In this document: positions 37,443 to 46,834 of the stretch, piece after piece | How positions within the stretch are numbered: the stretch's first letter is position 1 | Layout: each line of letters starts with the position of its first letter | Origin: an uncultured Pelagimonas sp. | GTDB taxonomy: Bacteria; Pseudomonadota; Alphaproteobacteria; Rhodobacterales; Rhodobacteraceae | DNA length: 64,000 nucleotides | NCBI GenBank assembly: GCA_947499735.1 | Contig: CANMPP010000001.1 | Coordinates: 1,550,001 to 1,614,000, forward strand | Direction: 5' to 3' | Translations under genes and position numbers: made by a program | Notes under the pieces: generated by a model | The model's input: only the letters and a program-made list of their open reading frames with translations | Told to the model about the DNA's origin: nothing | Databases searched by the model: none

Positions 37443-38558
37443 ATGGCATTACCGGTAGAGCAACAGGTGAAATATTGGGGCATTGTGGCCGTGGTTCTGG
37501 GCGTCGTGCTCTGGGCTTTGGGCAGTGTTTTGATGCCATTTATTCTGGGCGGCGCCATTGCCTATGTGCTGGATCCGGTTGCGGATCGGCTGGAACGGCG
37601 CGGATTGTCACGCGCGGCAGCCACCGGTGTGATCACTGTGGTGGCCTGTGTGATGTTCCTAATTGTCGCCCTGCCCGTTTTACGGTTGCTGATTGATCAG
37701 GCCATGCAACTGTCCACCACATTGCCCACGGTCATCTCTAACCTGCGCGATTTCCTGTCGGATCGCTTCCCCAGCCTGATGAATGACGGTGGGGTTTTGA
37801 ACAATACGCTGACCAGCATGGGCGATACATTGCAATCCTATGCCGGACAGGCGGTTCAGACGATCCTTAGCTCGGCCAATTCTGTGATCCATGTGATCGT
37901 TGTTTTGGTCATCGCGCCGGTTGTATCCGTCTATATGTTGCTGGATTGGGACCGTATGGTGGCCGAGATCGACACGCTGGTGCCCCGTGATCACCGCGCT
38001 GTTGTGCGCCAATTGGCCAAGGAAATCGATGATGTTCTGGCCAGTTTCATCCGCGGCATGGGCACGGTTTGTGTGATCCTTGGCACCTATTATGCGATTG
38101 CCCTGATGGTTGTTGGCCTGCAATTTGGTCTGATCGTTGGTGCGATTGCCGGCATGATCACCTTCATCCCCTATCTCGGATCGCTTTTGGGCGGCGCAAT
38201 GGCCATTGGCCTGGCGCTGTTTCAATGGTGGGGACCGTTGGAGGTGGATGGAGAGGTGATCCGGGCCGGCACCGATTGGGTGCGTATTGGTCTGGTCGCT
38301 GTGATCTTTGTGTCTGGCCAGACGGTTGAAGGCAATTTCCTGACGCCCAAACTGGTGGGTAACTCTGTTGGTCTGCATCCTGTTTGGCTGCTCTTGGCCC
38401 TGTCCGTATTTGGATCGCTCTTCGGCTTTGTTGGCATGTTGGTCGCCGTTCCCTTGGCCGCTGCGATTGGCGTCGTGACCCGTTTCGCCACCGGCAAGTA
38501 TCGAGAGGGTCGCCTGTATCAGGGCGAAATTGGCCGGGAAGAGAAAAGCAACTCATGA
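37443..38558 (+). CDS. AI-2E family transporter (PerM-like)
   Basis: A 371-residue membrane protein with about eight helices of the AI-2E transporter/PerM family (PF01594). VVLWALGSVLMPFILGGAIAYV is the first pair of helices, and ITFIPYLGSLLGGAMA is a family signature. VGNSVGLHPVWLLLALSVFGSLFGFVG is the conserved C-terminal region. Members include TqsA and an Na+/H+ antiporter, so the substrate cannot be named. GAGG precedes the ATG by six bases. The stop overlaps hdaA by four bases, a coupling common in Alphaproteobacteria. Confidence 0.92.
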   Translation: MALPVEQQVKYWGIVAVVLGVVLWALGSVLMPFILGGAIAYVLDPVADRLERRGLSRAAATGVITVVACVMFLIVALPVLRLLIDQAMQLSTTLPTVISNLRDFLSDRFPSLMNDGGVLNNTLTSMGDTLQSYAGQAVQTILSSANSVIHVIVVLVIAPVVSVYMLLDWDRMVAEIDTLVPRDHRAVVRQLAKEIDDVLASFIRGMGTVCVILGTYYAIALMVVGLQFGLIVGAIAGMITFIPYLGSLLGGAMAIGLALFQWWGPLEVDGEVIRAGTDWVRIGLVAVIFVSGQTVEGNFLTPKLVGNSVGLHPVWLLLALSVFGSLFGFVGMLVAVPLAAAIGVVTRFATGKYREGRLYQGEIGREEKSNS

Positions 38559-39244
38559 CCGATACACCAACGCAACTGCCCCTGCCCCTTCCGGTGAAAC
38601 CCGCCTTGGGGCGGGAAGATTATTTCGTATCCTCGTCCAACGCTTTGGCCGTGTCCATGATTGCAGATTGGCGCAACTGGGTTAGCGGCAAATTGCTGCT
38701 TTTGGGACCCGCAGGTTCAGGCAAGACCCATCTGGCGCATGTTTGGGCCGCCGATAGTGGTGCGCGCATTGTTACGGCAACCGATTTGGCCAGCGCAGAT
38801 ATTCCGGCCTTGGCCGTATCAGGGGTGTGCGTCGAAGGGGGCGATGCGATTGCAACTGATCCAGATGCACAAACCGCGCTATTCCATTTGCACAATCTGG
38901 TCCTCGCACAAGGTCATCCTTTGCTGGTCACCGCATGTGAACCCCCAATCCGCTGGGGGCTGACCTTGCCGGATCTGAGATCACGGATGGAGGGCACCGG
39001 GTCGATTTCACTGGGGGATCCTGATGATCACCTGCTTGGGGCGCTTTTGGCCAAGCTGTTTGCCGACCGGCAAATCGTGCCAGCCAAGCAAGTGATTCCG
39101 TATCTCACAAAACATATGCCGCGCAGTTTTGCAGCAGCACAGAATATTGTATCAGAACTAGATGCTATTTCGCTGGGTCAATCCAAAGCGGTTAGTTTAA
39201 AAATGGCATCTAGCCTGTTGAAACCAAAGAATGACGAAAGTTAA
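38555..39244 (+). CDS. hdaA: HdaA, DnaA-related regulator of replication initiation
   Basis: A 229-residue AAA+ protein related to DnaA domain III but without the DNA-binding domain IV, as in E. coli Hda and Caulobacter HdaA. QLPLPL at residues 7-12 is the beta-clamp-binding motif, and GPAGSGKTHLAHVWA is Walker A. DLRSRMEG and the LLAKLFADRQ segment complete the AAA+ lid. With the clamp it stimulates ATP hydrolysis by DnaA after initiation. It overlaps the transporter gene by ATGA and lies 68 bases before ppk. Confidence 0.88.
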   Translation: MTDTPTQLPLPLPVKPALGREDYFVSSSNALAVSMIADWRNWVSGKLLLLGPAGSGKTHLAHVWAADSGARIVTATDLASADIPALAVSGVCVEGGDAIATDPDAQTALFHLHNLVLAQGHPLLVTACEPPIRWGLTLPDLRSRMEGTGSISLGDPDDHLLGALLAKLFADRQIVPAKQVIPYLTKHMPRSFAAAQNIVSELDAISLGQSKAVSLKMASSLLKPKNDES

Positions 39245-39312
39245 ACCAAGCGGATTGACGCAAAGTTCAAAACTGTCATCAAAGATTTGCAAAAAAGAGG
39301 CAACAAGCCGCC

Positions 39313-41490
39313 ATGACACTTGCCAACTTTCTAAAATCCGCCCGCCCAGAGCCTGTAGACTTACCCGATCTGGATATTTCTGGCCCTGAACGTTTTTTCA
39401 ATCGCGAATTAAGCTGGCTCAGCTTTAATTGGCGCGTGCTTGAAGAGGCCGAAAACCCTCGCGTTCCCCTGCTGGAACGCCTGCGCTTTATTTCGATTTC
39501 AGCCGCTAACCTTGATGAATTTTACACCGTTCGTGTTGCTGGCCTTCGCGAGCTGGTCAATGTTGGCAATACAAAACCTGCCGCTGACGGTTTGACGCCC
39601 GCAGAGCAGCTAAAACGCATTGATGAAAATGCCCGCCGTCTTATGGCGGAACAACAGCGTATCTTGAATGTCCTGCGCGGTCTGATGGTTCAAGAAGGCA
39701 TCGAAATCGTTGCACGAGATGATTTAAACGATGATGATATCGCCTATCTAGCCGATGCATTTATGAGCCAGGTTTTCCCTGTTCTCTCGCCACTGGCCAT
39801 CGACCCGGCCCACCCGTTCCCGTTTATTCCAAACACTGGTTTTGCGCTGGCGTTGCAGCTGGAACGGCTGAATGGCCGCCGCCCGTTGCAGGCCCTGCTG
39901 CCGATCCCTGCGCAGGTGAATCGGTTCATCAAACTGCCCACTGACGACGGTAAGTTCCGCTTTATTTTCTTGGAAGACCTGCTGCTTTTGCATGTCGATA
40001 GCCTGTTTCCGGGATATCGCGTCAAAGATCACTTCTCATTCCGCGTGCTGCGTGACAGCGATTTGGAAGTTGAAGAAGAAGCAGAAGATCTGGTCCGCGA
40101 ATTCGAAGTTGCCCTGAAACGCCGTCGCCGTGGGGATGTGATCCGTTTGACCACCACATCGAACCCGCCGAGCGAACTGTGCAGCCTTGTAATGGAAGAA
40201 TTGGGCGTCAAACGAAAAGAAATCGTTGAATTGGACGGTATGGTTGGTGCGGCCGATCTGAAGGAATTGGTTCTGGATGAACGCCCTGATCTGCTATGGC
40301 CATCCTTCACCCCGCGCGTACCCGAACGTGTTCAGGATTTCGATGGCGACATGTTTGAAGCAATCAAACAAAAGGACATGTTGCTGCACCACCCTTATGA
40401 AACCTTCGACATGGTGGTGCGCTTTTTGCAACAAGCTGCACAAGATCCCCATGTCGTTGCGATCAAGCAGACCCTATATCGCACATCCCACAACTCGCCC
40501 ATCGTTCGCGCACTGTGTGACGCGGCAGAAGATGGCAAATCTGTTACAGCCCTTGTTGAACTAAAAGCGCGCTTTGATGAGGCGGCCAATATCCGTCAGT
40601 CCCGCAAACTGGAACGTGCTGGTGCTACGGTGGTCTATGGTTTCCTTGATTGGAAAACCCACGCCAAGATCAGCCAAGTGGTGCGGCGCGAAGGTGACAA
40701 ACTGGTCACCTATACCCATTGGGGCACAGGCAACTATCACCCGATCACGGCCAAGATCTATACGGATCTCAGCTTCTTCACCTGCGAGGAATCATTGGGC
40801 CGCGATGCTGCGAAAGTGTTCAACTACCTGTCAGGCTACGCGATGCCGGAGGGTTTGGAAAATCTATCCATCTCGCCCCATTCCCTAAAGCCGAAAATGA
40901 TCGAAATGATCGATTCTGAGATCGAGCACGCCAAGGCCGGTCGCCCAGCGCAAATTTGGATCAAGATGAATTCCTTGATCGAACCAGATATGATCGACGC
41001 CCTATATCGCGCCAGCCAAGGTGGCGTTCAGGTCGATTGTGTCATTCGCGGCATTTGTGGTGTGCGCCCTGGCGTCAAAGGCCTATCTGAAAATATCCGC
41101 GTCAAATCAATCGTGGGTCGCTTTTTGGAACATTCCCGCATTGCCTGTTTCGGCAATGGCCATGGCTTGCCCCATCGGGAAGCGCGCGTGTTTATGTCCT
41201 CTGCCGACTGGATGGGCCGCAACCTAAACCGCCGTATTGAAACCATGGTTGAAACCAAGAACCCAACGGTAAAAGCGCAGATTGTTAGCCAAATCATGGC
41301 GGCCAATTTGGCGGATACGGCGCAAAGCTGGGTGATGAACGGTGATGGCACATTTACCCGCTATCCGGTGCCTGAGGGCGAATTCGCCTTTAATTGTCAT
41401 AAGTTCTTTATGGAAAACCCATCCCTATCGGGCCGTGGATCCGCGGGTGCAGCTGATGTTCCGAAATTGACCCATACGGATGGCGCCTAA
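39313..41490 (+). CDS. ppk1: polyphosphate kinase 1
   Basis: PPK1, 725 residues, which reversibly makes polyphosphate from ATP. The N-domain starts with FFNRELSWLSFNWRVLEEA, the family signature. The phospho-acceptor His is expected in DWKTHAKIS (His about residue 450), and EHSRIACFGNG and SSADWMGRNLNRRIE belong to the second catalytic half. Length is standard. It precedes the exopolyphosphatase gene ppx, giving a make-and-break pair for polyphosphate. A single CTGTCAT, half of a PHO box, lies at 39273-39279. Confidence 0.97.
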   Translation: MTLANFLKSARPEPVDLPDLDISGPERFFNRELSWLSFNWRVLEEAENPRVPLLERLRFISISAANLDEFYTVRVAGLRELVNVGNTKPAADGLTPAEQLKRIDENARRLMAEQQRILNVLRGLMVQEGIEIVARDDLNDDDIAYLADAFMSQVFPVLSPLAIDPAHPFPFIPNTGFALALQLERLNGRRPLQALLPIPAQVNRFIKLPTDDGKFRFIFLEDLLLLHVDSLFPGYRVKDHFSFRVLRDSDLEVEEEAEDLVREFEVALKRRRRGDVIRLTTTSNPPSELCSLVMEELGVKRKEIVELDGMVGAADLKELVLDERPDLLWPSFTPRVPERVQDFDGDMFEAIKQKDMLLHHPYETFDMVVRFLQQAAQDPHVVAIKQTLYRTSHNSPIVRALCDAAEDGKSVTALVELKARFDEAANIRQSRKLERAGATVVYGFLDWKTHAKISQVVRREGDKLVTYTHWGTGNYHPITAKIYTDLSFFTCEESLGRDAAKVFNYLSGYAMPEGLENLSISPHSLKPKMIEMIDSEIEHAKAGRPAQIWIKMNSLIEPDMIDALYRASQGGVQVDCVIRGICGVRPGVKGLSENIRVKSIVGRFLEHSRIACFGNGHGLPHREARVFMSSADWMGRNLNRRIETMVETKNPTVKAQIVSQIMAANLADTAQSWVMNGDGTFTRYPVPEGEFAFNCHKFFMENPSLSGRGSAGAADVPKLTHTDGA

Positions 41491-41501
41491 CACTGATTTT
41501 G

Positions 41502-41530
41502 CTATGCCCATCCAGCTTGCATGGGCATAG
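41502..41530. repeat. 10-bp perfect hairpin between ppk1 and ppx
   Basis: CTATGCCCAT and ATGGGCATAG enclose nine bases, starting 12 bases after the ppk1 stop. No T-run follows on either strand, so termination would need help or be partial. It may instead protect the ppk1 mRNA end while ppx is read through. Confidence 0.5.
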
Positions 41531-41685
41531 TATTCTGTTCACCACATATGTGACAATCATCTTGCACCGCTTGCAGGACGGTGGCATCAAGGATCTCCGT
41601 TAACGAGTAATATACTCTGGCATATGCAACACGGGCCTTGACCCGAACATCGCGCTGCCACAGTCTATGCGAGGGGGAGACCGTC

Positions 41686-43248
41686 TTGGACGGAACAAAG
41701 GAATACGGTTTGGGCGACTGGGACGGTGACACATCCAAATCCGAGGCGAAGCTATCAGAGAAAGCCGCGCGGGAACTGTCACGGGTCGGCGTTGTCGATA
41801 TCGGATCAAACTCAGTCCGTTTGGTGGTGTTTGACGGCGCAGCGCGCAGTCCTGCCTATTTCTTCAATGAAAAAATCATGTGCGGCCTTGGGGCTGGCAT
41901 GCACGAAACCGGCCTGCTGAACCCCGAAGGGCGTTCACGTGCAAAAGCGGCCTTGGCACGTTTTCGCATGCTGGCCGATGGTATGGGCCTGCCGAATCTG
42001 AACATTGTGGCCACGGCTGCAATGCGCGAAGCAAAGGACGGGCCTGAGTTTCGCAAGGAAATCGAAAAAGAACTCGGCATAACCGTTGATGTCATCGATG
42101 GTCAGGAAGAAGCCCGCCTATCAGCGCAGGGCGTTATGCTGGGCTGGCCCGGTGCCTATGGTTTGATTTGCGATATTGGTGGGTCCTCGATGGAGCTCGC
42201 AGAAATCGGCGATGGCAAAGTCGGGCGGCGCGAAACCTCGCCCCTTGGCCCTTTGAAGCTTGCGGATTTAGGTGGGCGAAAAGCCCGCGAAAAGCACATT
42301 CGCAAATGGATTTCGACCCTGCATGGTCAATTCGGCGAACAGCGCGACCGTATGTTTTTGGTTGGCGGCAGTTGGCGGGCGATCGCGCGAATCGATATGC
42401 ATCGCCGCGACTATCCTTTGCATGTTCTGCATGAATACCGCATGAGCGCCGAAGCCATTTCAGAAACCATCAAGCTGATTGAAACGTCGGATCCGCAAGA
42501 ATTACGCTCCGCCTGCGGCATATCCAACAGCCGGATGAGCCTATTGCCGTTGGCCTCTGAAGTGCTGGAACAATTGATCGATACGTTTCAACCTCATGAT
42601 CTGGCTATCTCGTCCTACGGCATCCGTGAAGGCCTGCTTTATCAGCAAATGCCGGAAAAGCTGCGTCGACGTGATCCATTGATTGAAGCCTCGCGGTTTG
42701 CCGAAACAAAAGAGGCGCGTATTCCCGGACATGGCAATGTCCTATATCGTTTTGTTGCAGGCCTATTTCCCGATGCAGATGAACATCTGTCCCGACTATT
42801 GAAAGCCGCCTGCCTCCTGCATGATGTCAGCTGGCGCGCGCATCCAGATTTCAGGGCTGAGGTTTGTTTTGATTACGTGACCCGCGCCAATCTAGGTGGT
42901 TTGACACATCAAGAACGCGTTTTTCTGGGCGTGGCATTGCTACACCGTTACCGCAACAAACGCGGTGCACGCTTTAGCGATCTGTATTCTTTGCTGAGCG
43001 ATCAAGAGATCCATAATGCTGAGGTTCTTGGCAAAGCCATGCGTTTGGGTGCCATGCTATGGATGTCAGATTCACCGCAAGACGTGGCCGAGCTTGTGTG
43101 GATCAAGGCAAAGGATCACTTGGTTCTCAATCTTTCCGAAGAGGCCCGCGATCTATTCGGAGAAGTGGTCGAAGCTCGCCTACAATCCTTGGCAAAAGCG
43201 GTTGGTGCATCCGCACAGGTACAAATCGGATCCGAGGCCGATCTTTAA
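41686..43248 (+). CDS. ppx: Ppx/GppA phosphatase
   Basis: Exopolyphosphatase or pppGpp phosphatase of the Ppx/GppA family, 520 residues. The actin-like ATPase motif GVVDIGSNSVRLVVFDG is near residue 35, then ATAAMREAKDG and CDIGGSSMELAEI (phosphate-2 loop). A C-terminal HD-like region carries LLHDVSW. With ppk1 upstream, exopolyphosphatase is the better guess. The start is taken as TTG at 41686: GGGGAG lies six bases before it, and no ATG is suitably placed. The longer frame from 41638 lacks a signal. Confidence 0.9.
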   Translation: MDGTKEYGLGDWDGDTSKSEAKLSEKAARELSRVGVVDIGSNSVRLVVFDGAARSPAYFFNEKIMCGLGAGMHETGLLNPEGRSRAKAALARFRMLADGMGLPNLNIVATAAMREAKDGPEFRKEIEKELGITVDVIDGQEEARLSAQGVMLGWPGAYGLICDIGGSSMELAEIGDGKVGRRETSPLGPLKLADLGGRKAREKHIRKWISTLHGQFGEQRDRMFLVGGSWRAIARIDMHRRDYPLHVLHEYRMSAEAISETIKLIETSDPQELRSACGISNSRMSLLPLASEVLEQLIDTFQPHDLAISSYGIREGLLYQQMPEKLRRRDPLIEASRFAETKEARIPGHGNVLYRFVAGLFPDADEHLSRLLKAACLLHDVSWRAHPDFRAEVCFDYVTRANLGGLTHQERVFLGVALLHRYRNKRGARFSDLYSLLSDQEIHNAEVLGKAMRLGAMLWMSDSPQDVAELVWIKAKDHLVLNLSEEARDLFGEVVEARLQSLAKAVGASAQVQIGSEADL

Positions 43249-43267
43249 CAATCCCTCATCACCAGCG

Positions 43268-43651
43268 TCATAGATCGATTTCACCATGACTATCGCCGGT
43301 CCCTTCTTGATGTTTGGGATCCAACGGGGTTTTGCGGCGTAAAATGATATCGCCATTGGGCAAACGTTCCGGCGCATGATAGAGGCTAAGGTCCCCGATT
43401 TCATCGACCAACTCTTGCAAAGCCGGACCTGCCCGTTCCGCAAAATCCTGCAACCAGGGTTCGAAGCTTTCAGCCAGGCTTTGCAATTCCTCTAGGGCAG
43501 GCTCGGCCTCTTTAAAAAGACCTTCAAGCAGCATTTCAAAGCCTTTTTCGATCAACGCCCCGCCGTCTTCTGACTGGTTCGCCTCTTGTGCCGCCAGCCC
43601 AGTGGGACCCAGCAGAGGCACGCATAACAGAATAGAAAATAGATATTTCAC
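43268..43651 (-). CDS. small secreted protein of a Rhodobacterales family
   Basis: A 127-residue protein with a signal peptide (YLFSILLCVPLLGPTGLAAQ). The body is helical and acidic with repeated LEELQSL/LQELVDEI segments. It ends in LPNGDIILRRKTP, a phrase I associate with a small Rhodobacterales family. Some database entries call such proteins AAA+ ATPase, but there is no P-loop here. GTG is the start, with AGGTG just before it. Probably periplasmic; function unknown. It converges with ppx. Confidence 0.78.
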   Translation of the reverse strand: MKYLFSILLCVPLLGPTGLAAQEANQSEDGGALIEKGFEMLLEGLFKEAEPALEELQSLAESFEPWLQDFAERAGPALQELVDEIGDLSLYHAPERLPNGDIILRRKTPLDPKHQEGTGDSHGEIDL

Positions 43652-43703
43652 GGGGCACCTATTTACATTGGCTCTCGTTCATATGGGGATGATTAAAGCC
43701 GGC

Positions 43704-44705
43704 TTAAAGGTCGATGTCCAAAACCACAGGGAAATGATCAGATGCGGTTAACAATGCCTGCCGCAGATCATCGCAGGACCAGCATAGCGCATCATCAAAC
43801 GGATGCAAAATACGCCATGGCCCCGCCTGCCCTTTTAGATCCGGCGACACCATAATGTAATCCAGCAGCGCCTGAAGATAGCGTTTCTCTTGACGAATAA
43901 AAAACCGGGCGGAGGAATGCCGCGGACCAAAGCGATTGGTCATCACATCCTGCGCATGCGCATCATATAGGTCATGGGGCGCATCCCCGATTAGAATTTC
44001 AACCGATGAACGCCCAAACAGGTTTTCATATTGATCCAAACCCGGCCCATCGTTGAGATCCCCCATCAGGATCAAACTGTCCCCTTGCACCAGATGTGCT
44101 TCGGCGCGGCGACGTAGCCAAATCGCTTGCGCCAATTGTTTGCGCCGATTTGCGATAGAGATTGTTCTGGCTTCCTCATCCGATCGCGCGCCATGGGGTG
44201 CCTTTGATTTTAAATGTGCGCCAATGATGCGAAATGCGCGACCAGATGCAGATTTTGCAGCCAGTTCTAAAGGCGGTTTCGAAAAAATGACGGTGTCTTC
44301 CTGCCCGTCGATATCCAGATCTATGGAAAATTCCTGATCAAAACGCGGCGCATCCGGGGAAGATTGCGGATCATGTTCGACTGTCAGCACCGTTGGATCA
44401 TACAACAACGCGATTTCCTGCTGCGTGTCATTGGCAAATCCCATGACAATCGCGCGCGTGCGCAAATCATATGTTTCCGCGAAGGTAGACAGCGCCTCAT
44501 GCGTTGATCGTTTGCTGCCTGTATCTGGCGCCTCGATCACCATGACAGCATCCGCATCCATGGCCTGAAACACTTTGCCCAACGCATCGGCCTGCTGATC
44601 TTTGGTGATATTGTAGCGGGATGACCATTCATGGCCGTCCGTCATGTCGCCCTGATCATCAAACAGCGCATTAAACCAGGCGACATTATAACTGGCCAAA
44701 CGCAT
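43704..44705 (-). CDS. endonuclease/exonuclease/phosphatase family protein
   Basis: A 333-residue protein of the EEP superfamily (metal-dependent nucleases and phosphodiesterases). MRLASYNVAWFNALF is the first strand with its Asn. VIEAPD supplies the metal-binding Glu, GAHLKSKAPHGARSDEEAR a catalytic His region, MGDLNDGP the Asp/Asn pair, and SDHFPVVLDIDL the terminal Asp-His. The catalytic set is complete. No signal peptide, so probably cytosolic. Substrate unknown. AAGGAAG lies seven bases before the ATG. Confidence 0.88.
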   Translation of the reverse strand: MRLASYNVAWFNALFDDQGDMTDGHEWSSRYNITKDQQADALGKVFQAMDADAVMVIEAPDTGSKRSTHEALSTFAETYDLRTRAIVMGFANDTQQEIALLYDPTVLTVEHDPQSSPDAPRFDQEFSIDLDIDGQEDTVIFSKPPLELAAKSASGRAFRIIGAHLKSKAPHGARSDEEARTISIANRRKQLAQAIWLRRRAEAHLVQGDSLILMGDLNDGPGLDQYENLFGRSSVEILIGDAPHDLYDAHAQDVMTNRFGPRHSSARFFIRQEKRYLQALLDYIMVSPDLKGQAGPWRILHPFDDALCWSCDDLRQALLTASDHFPVVLDIDL

Positions 44706-44741
44706 GATAAAACTTCCTTACTGCCTGCGATGCGGGATCTC

Positions 44742-45428
44742 TTATGCAGGTTGATGCAACGCTGCGATGTCATCCCATGCAGCATTGATATCGGCAAGTT
44801 TCTTTTGCGCAAGCCCAACCGCTTCTTCCGGCACCCCGCGTGCGATCATCACATCCGGATGGCTTTCACGCACCAGTCTACGATAAGCAGCACGAATGTC
44901 TTCAAATGGCGTATCAGGTGTGACGCCAAGGATCTGATAATTACAGCATTCGCCTTTGGGCACGTAACGCATCTTCATGGATGCAAATTGACGATCTGTG
45001 ATTTGAAAGATCTCGGCCACACGTTTAAGAAACGCATCCTCATTCGGGTGATATAGCCCATCGGCAGCCGCAATATGAAACAAGCCTTCCATCAAATCCG
45101 CCAGAGTTTGAGAGCCCTGCCCGAACATGCGAAAGATCCTGTGCGCGTAGTCTTCAAAGCCAGCCACGTCTTGACGCGCAAGGTTGAACACCTTGGCGGC
45201 ATGGGCCTCGTCCTCGGCTGCGATATGGAAAACTTCGCGAAATGCCGTGACCTCATCGCGTGTCACCTGACCATCCGCTTTGGCCATTTTTGCTGAAATC
45301 GCGATCACCGCGATTGTGAAAGCCACCGAATGCTCACGCGGTGCACGCAATAGATCCAAGACCTCAGCAAGGGACTGCCCTTGGGTCAACGCCGAAATGG
45401 CTTGGGATATGCGGCTCCAAATTGACAT
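44742..45428 (-). CDS. TerB/DnaJ-domain protein (DjlA-like)
   Basis: A 228-residue protein. A TerB-like helical domain spans about residues 30-150 (AISAKMAKADGQVTRDEV and HIAAADGLYHPNE are its two metal-like loops). A C-terminal J domain spans about 163-228 with HPD at residues 190-192, which stimulates DnaK. This is the layout of DjlA, but the N-terminal membrane helix of E. coli DjlA is absent, so the protein is likely soluble. It lies 36 bases upstream of the EEP gene on the same strand. Confidence 0.88.
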   Translation of the reverse strand: MSIWSRISQAISALTQGQSLAEVLDLLRAPREHSVAFTIAVIAISAKMAKADGQVTRDEVTAFREVFHIAAEDEAHAAKVFNLARQDVAGFEDYAHRIFRMFGQGSQTLADLMEGLFHIAAADGLYHPNEDAFLKRVAEIFQITDRQFASMKMRYVPKGECCNYQILGVTPDTPFEDIRAAYRRLVRESHPDVMIARGVPEEAVGLAQKKLADINAAWDDIAALHQPA

Positions 45429-45691
45429 GAGGTAATTATAGGTATTGGCGCAGCATTTGTCAGGGGCTGTTTTTGGATAGATTGTGCAACTCGCCGTGAG
45501 TTGCTGTGTAAAATGCGTGCAATTTCAAGCAATAATCGCCCAAATTTTGATGAAACGCAATCACAGCGCCCTTTGATCATGGTCGCCGCGCATGCGTGAA
45601 CATGCGGTTCAACAATCCCAAACAGACAATATTTTCGTGAAATGAAACGCCAACTCTGTGCAAAGAGCACATGGCACCCTATATTTGAACA

Positions 45692-46138
45692 ATGAAATAC
45701 AATGTACTTTCCTGCCTCATGCTTTTGGCCACCCCTGTGGCAACAGTGCCGTTTGCCGCCCAAGCAGAAGAGGGCACCCAACTGGTGCAGATCGTCGATG
45801 CTGCAGAGGTGGAGATTGACGCATTTAAGTGGACCAATCGCGTGCTTTTGGTTTTGGCTGAGAACCCCAATGACCCTCGTTTTCTGTCCCAAATGGATCT
45901 GATTTCTCAAGACCCTAACGCATTGTTCAGCAGGGATGTGGTCATCGTGACCGACACTCACCCAGACACACGGTCGGTCTGGCGCAAGAAGTACCGCTCT
46001 AGTGGTTTCGGCATTGTTCTATTGGCCAAAGATGGGACAGTGACATTACGCAAACCGCGGCCTTGGCCGATGCGTGACATATCCCATTCGATCGATAAAC
46101 TACCTTTGCGCAAACAGGAAATTCGCGACGGTAGCTGA
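45692..46138 (+). CDS. secreted DUF4174 family protein
   Basis: A 148-residue protein with a signal peptide (about residues 1-25, cleaved near AQA-EE). The DUF4174 domain begins FKWTNRVLLVLAENPNDPRF and continues to GIVLLAKDGTVTLRKPRP. This family is thioredoxin-like in outline but lacks a CxxC motif here. Role unknown, in the periplasm. It opens after a 263-base divergent gap from the DjlA-like gene and converges with the next. Confidence 0.8.
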   Translation: MKYNVLSCLMLLATPVATVPFAAQAEEGTQLVQIVDAAEVEIDAFKWTNRVLLVLAENPNDPRFLSQMDLISQDPNALFSRDVVIVTDTHPDTRSVWRKKYRSSGFGIVLLAKDGTVTLRKPRPWPMRDISHSIDKLPLRKQEIRDGS

Positions 46139-46144
46139 GATCAG

Positions 46145-46669
46145 CTACAGATCGCCCCGCACCAAGAACAGATATCCTGTCATGCGGTCCACGATTGCAA
46201 GCGCCGTGTTTTTCATGTCGATGACGATGACAGATGTGGGTGTGGTCAATGCCGCGAAATACAAGGCTTGCATCTCATCGGGCATACATTTCAACGCCGC
46301 CGTTCCTGCCGCAATCAAGCGCATGGCAGCTGGGGCTTTGTCGCTGGCCGCTTGGCTGGTGAAATCATTGGGGCTGATTTCTGAATTATCAAATGCAATC
46401 GCGTTTTTGGCTTCTGCATGTTTTAGGGCGACCCGTGCGCTATCCGTGATAGGCACATTGAATTTCGCCTCGCCCGCACGGGCCTGATAGACCGCCGCGG
46501 TACATGTCTGCCCGCTTGCGAAATGGATCAATTTGCCTGGATGGGCCATTTCTGTGACCAAGGCATGTGCTGTATCAACATCATCCATCTTGCAACCAGC
46601 CAAGGCAACGACCGAGACAATCAATACTGCACGCACACAGCGCGTCAAAACACCATTTAAACCTATCAA
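46145..46669 (-). CDS. unrecognised lipoprotein (174 residues)
   Basis: A lipoprotein with a membrane-targeting stretch AVLIVSVVALAGC, where LAGC is the lipobox. The mature part has two further Cys residues (in GQTCTAA and ALKCMPD) that could form a disulfide, and no known domain. The start is TTG at 46669, supported by AGGTGG seven bases before it. The gene converges with DUF4174 with a gap of only six bases. Confidence 0.7.
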   Translation of the reverse strand: MIGLNGVLTRCVRAVLIVSVVALAGCKMDDVDTAHALVTEMAHPGKLIHFASGQTCTAAVYQARAGEAKFNVPITDSARVALKHAEAKNAIAFDNSEISPNDFTSQAASDKAPAAMRLIAAGTAALKCMPDEMQALYFAALTTPTSVIVIDMKNTALAIVDRMTGYLFLVRGDL

Positions 46670-46834
46670 AACACTACCACCTAAAACATCACGGTATTAA
46701 ACGCATGCCCCTTTCAAGGGGCATAAAATCGCAACCGCAGACTCTCCTCACCACACCTGACAAGGATGGAGAAAGAATCTTTCCAACTTGTAAATTTGGA
46801 CTAAGGGGGCAGGACCGAAGAACGTAGAATTGGT

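Noticed and set aside
46705-46724. Hairpin ATGCCCC/GGGGCAT as a terminator
   Set aside because: Only 7 base pairs, with no T-run on either strand. It is kept out of the feature list as too weak.
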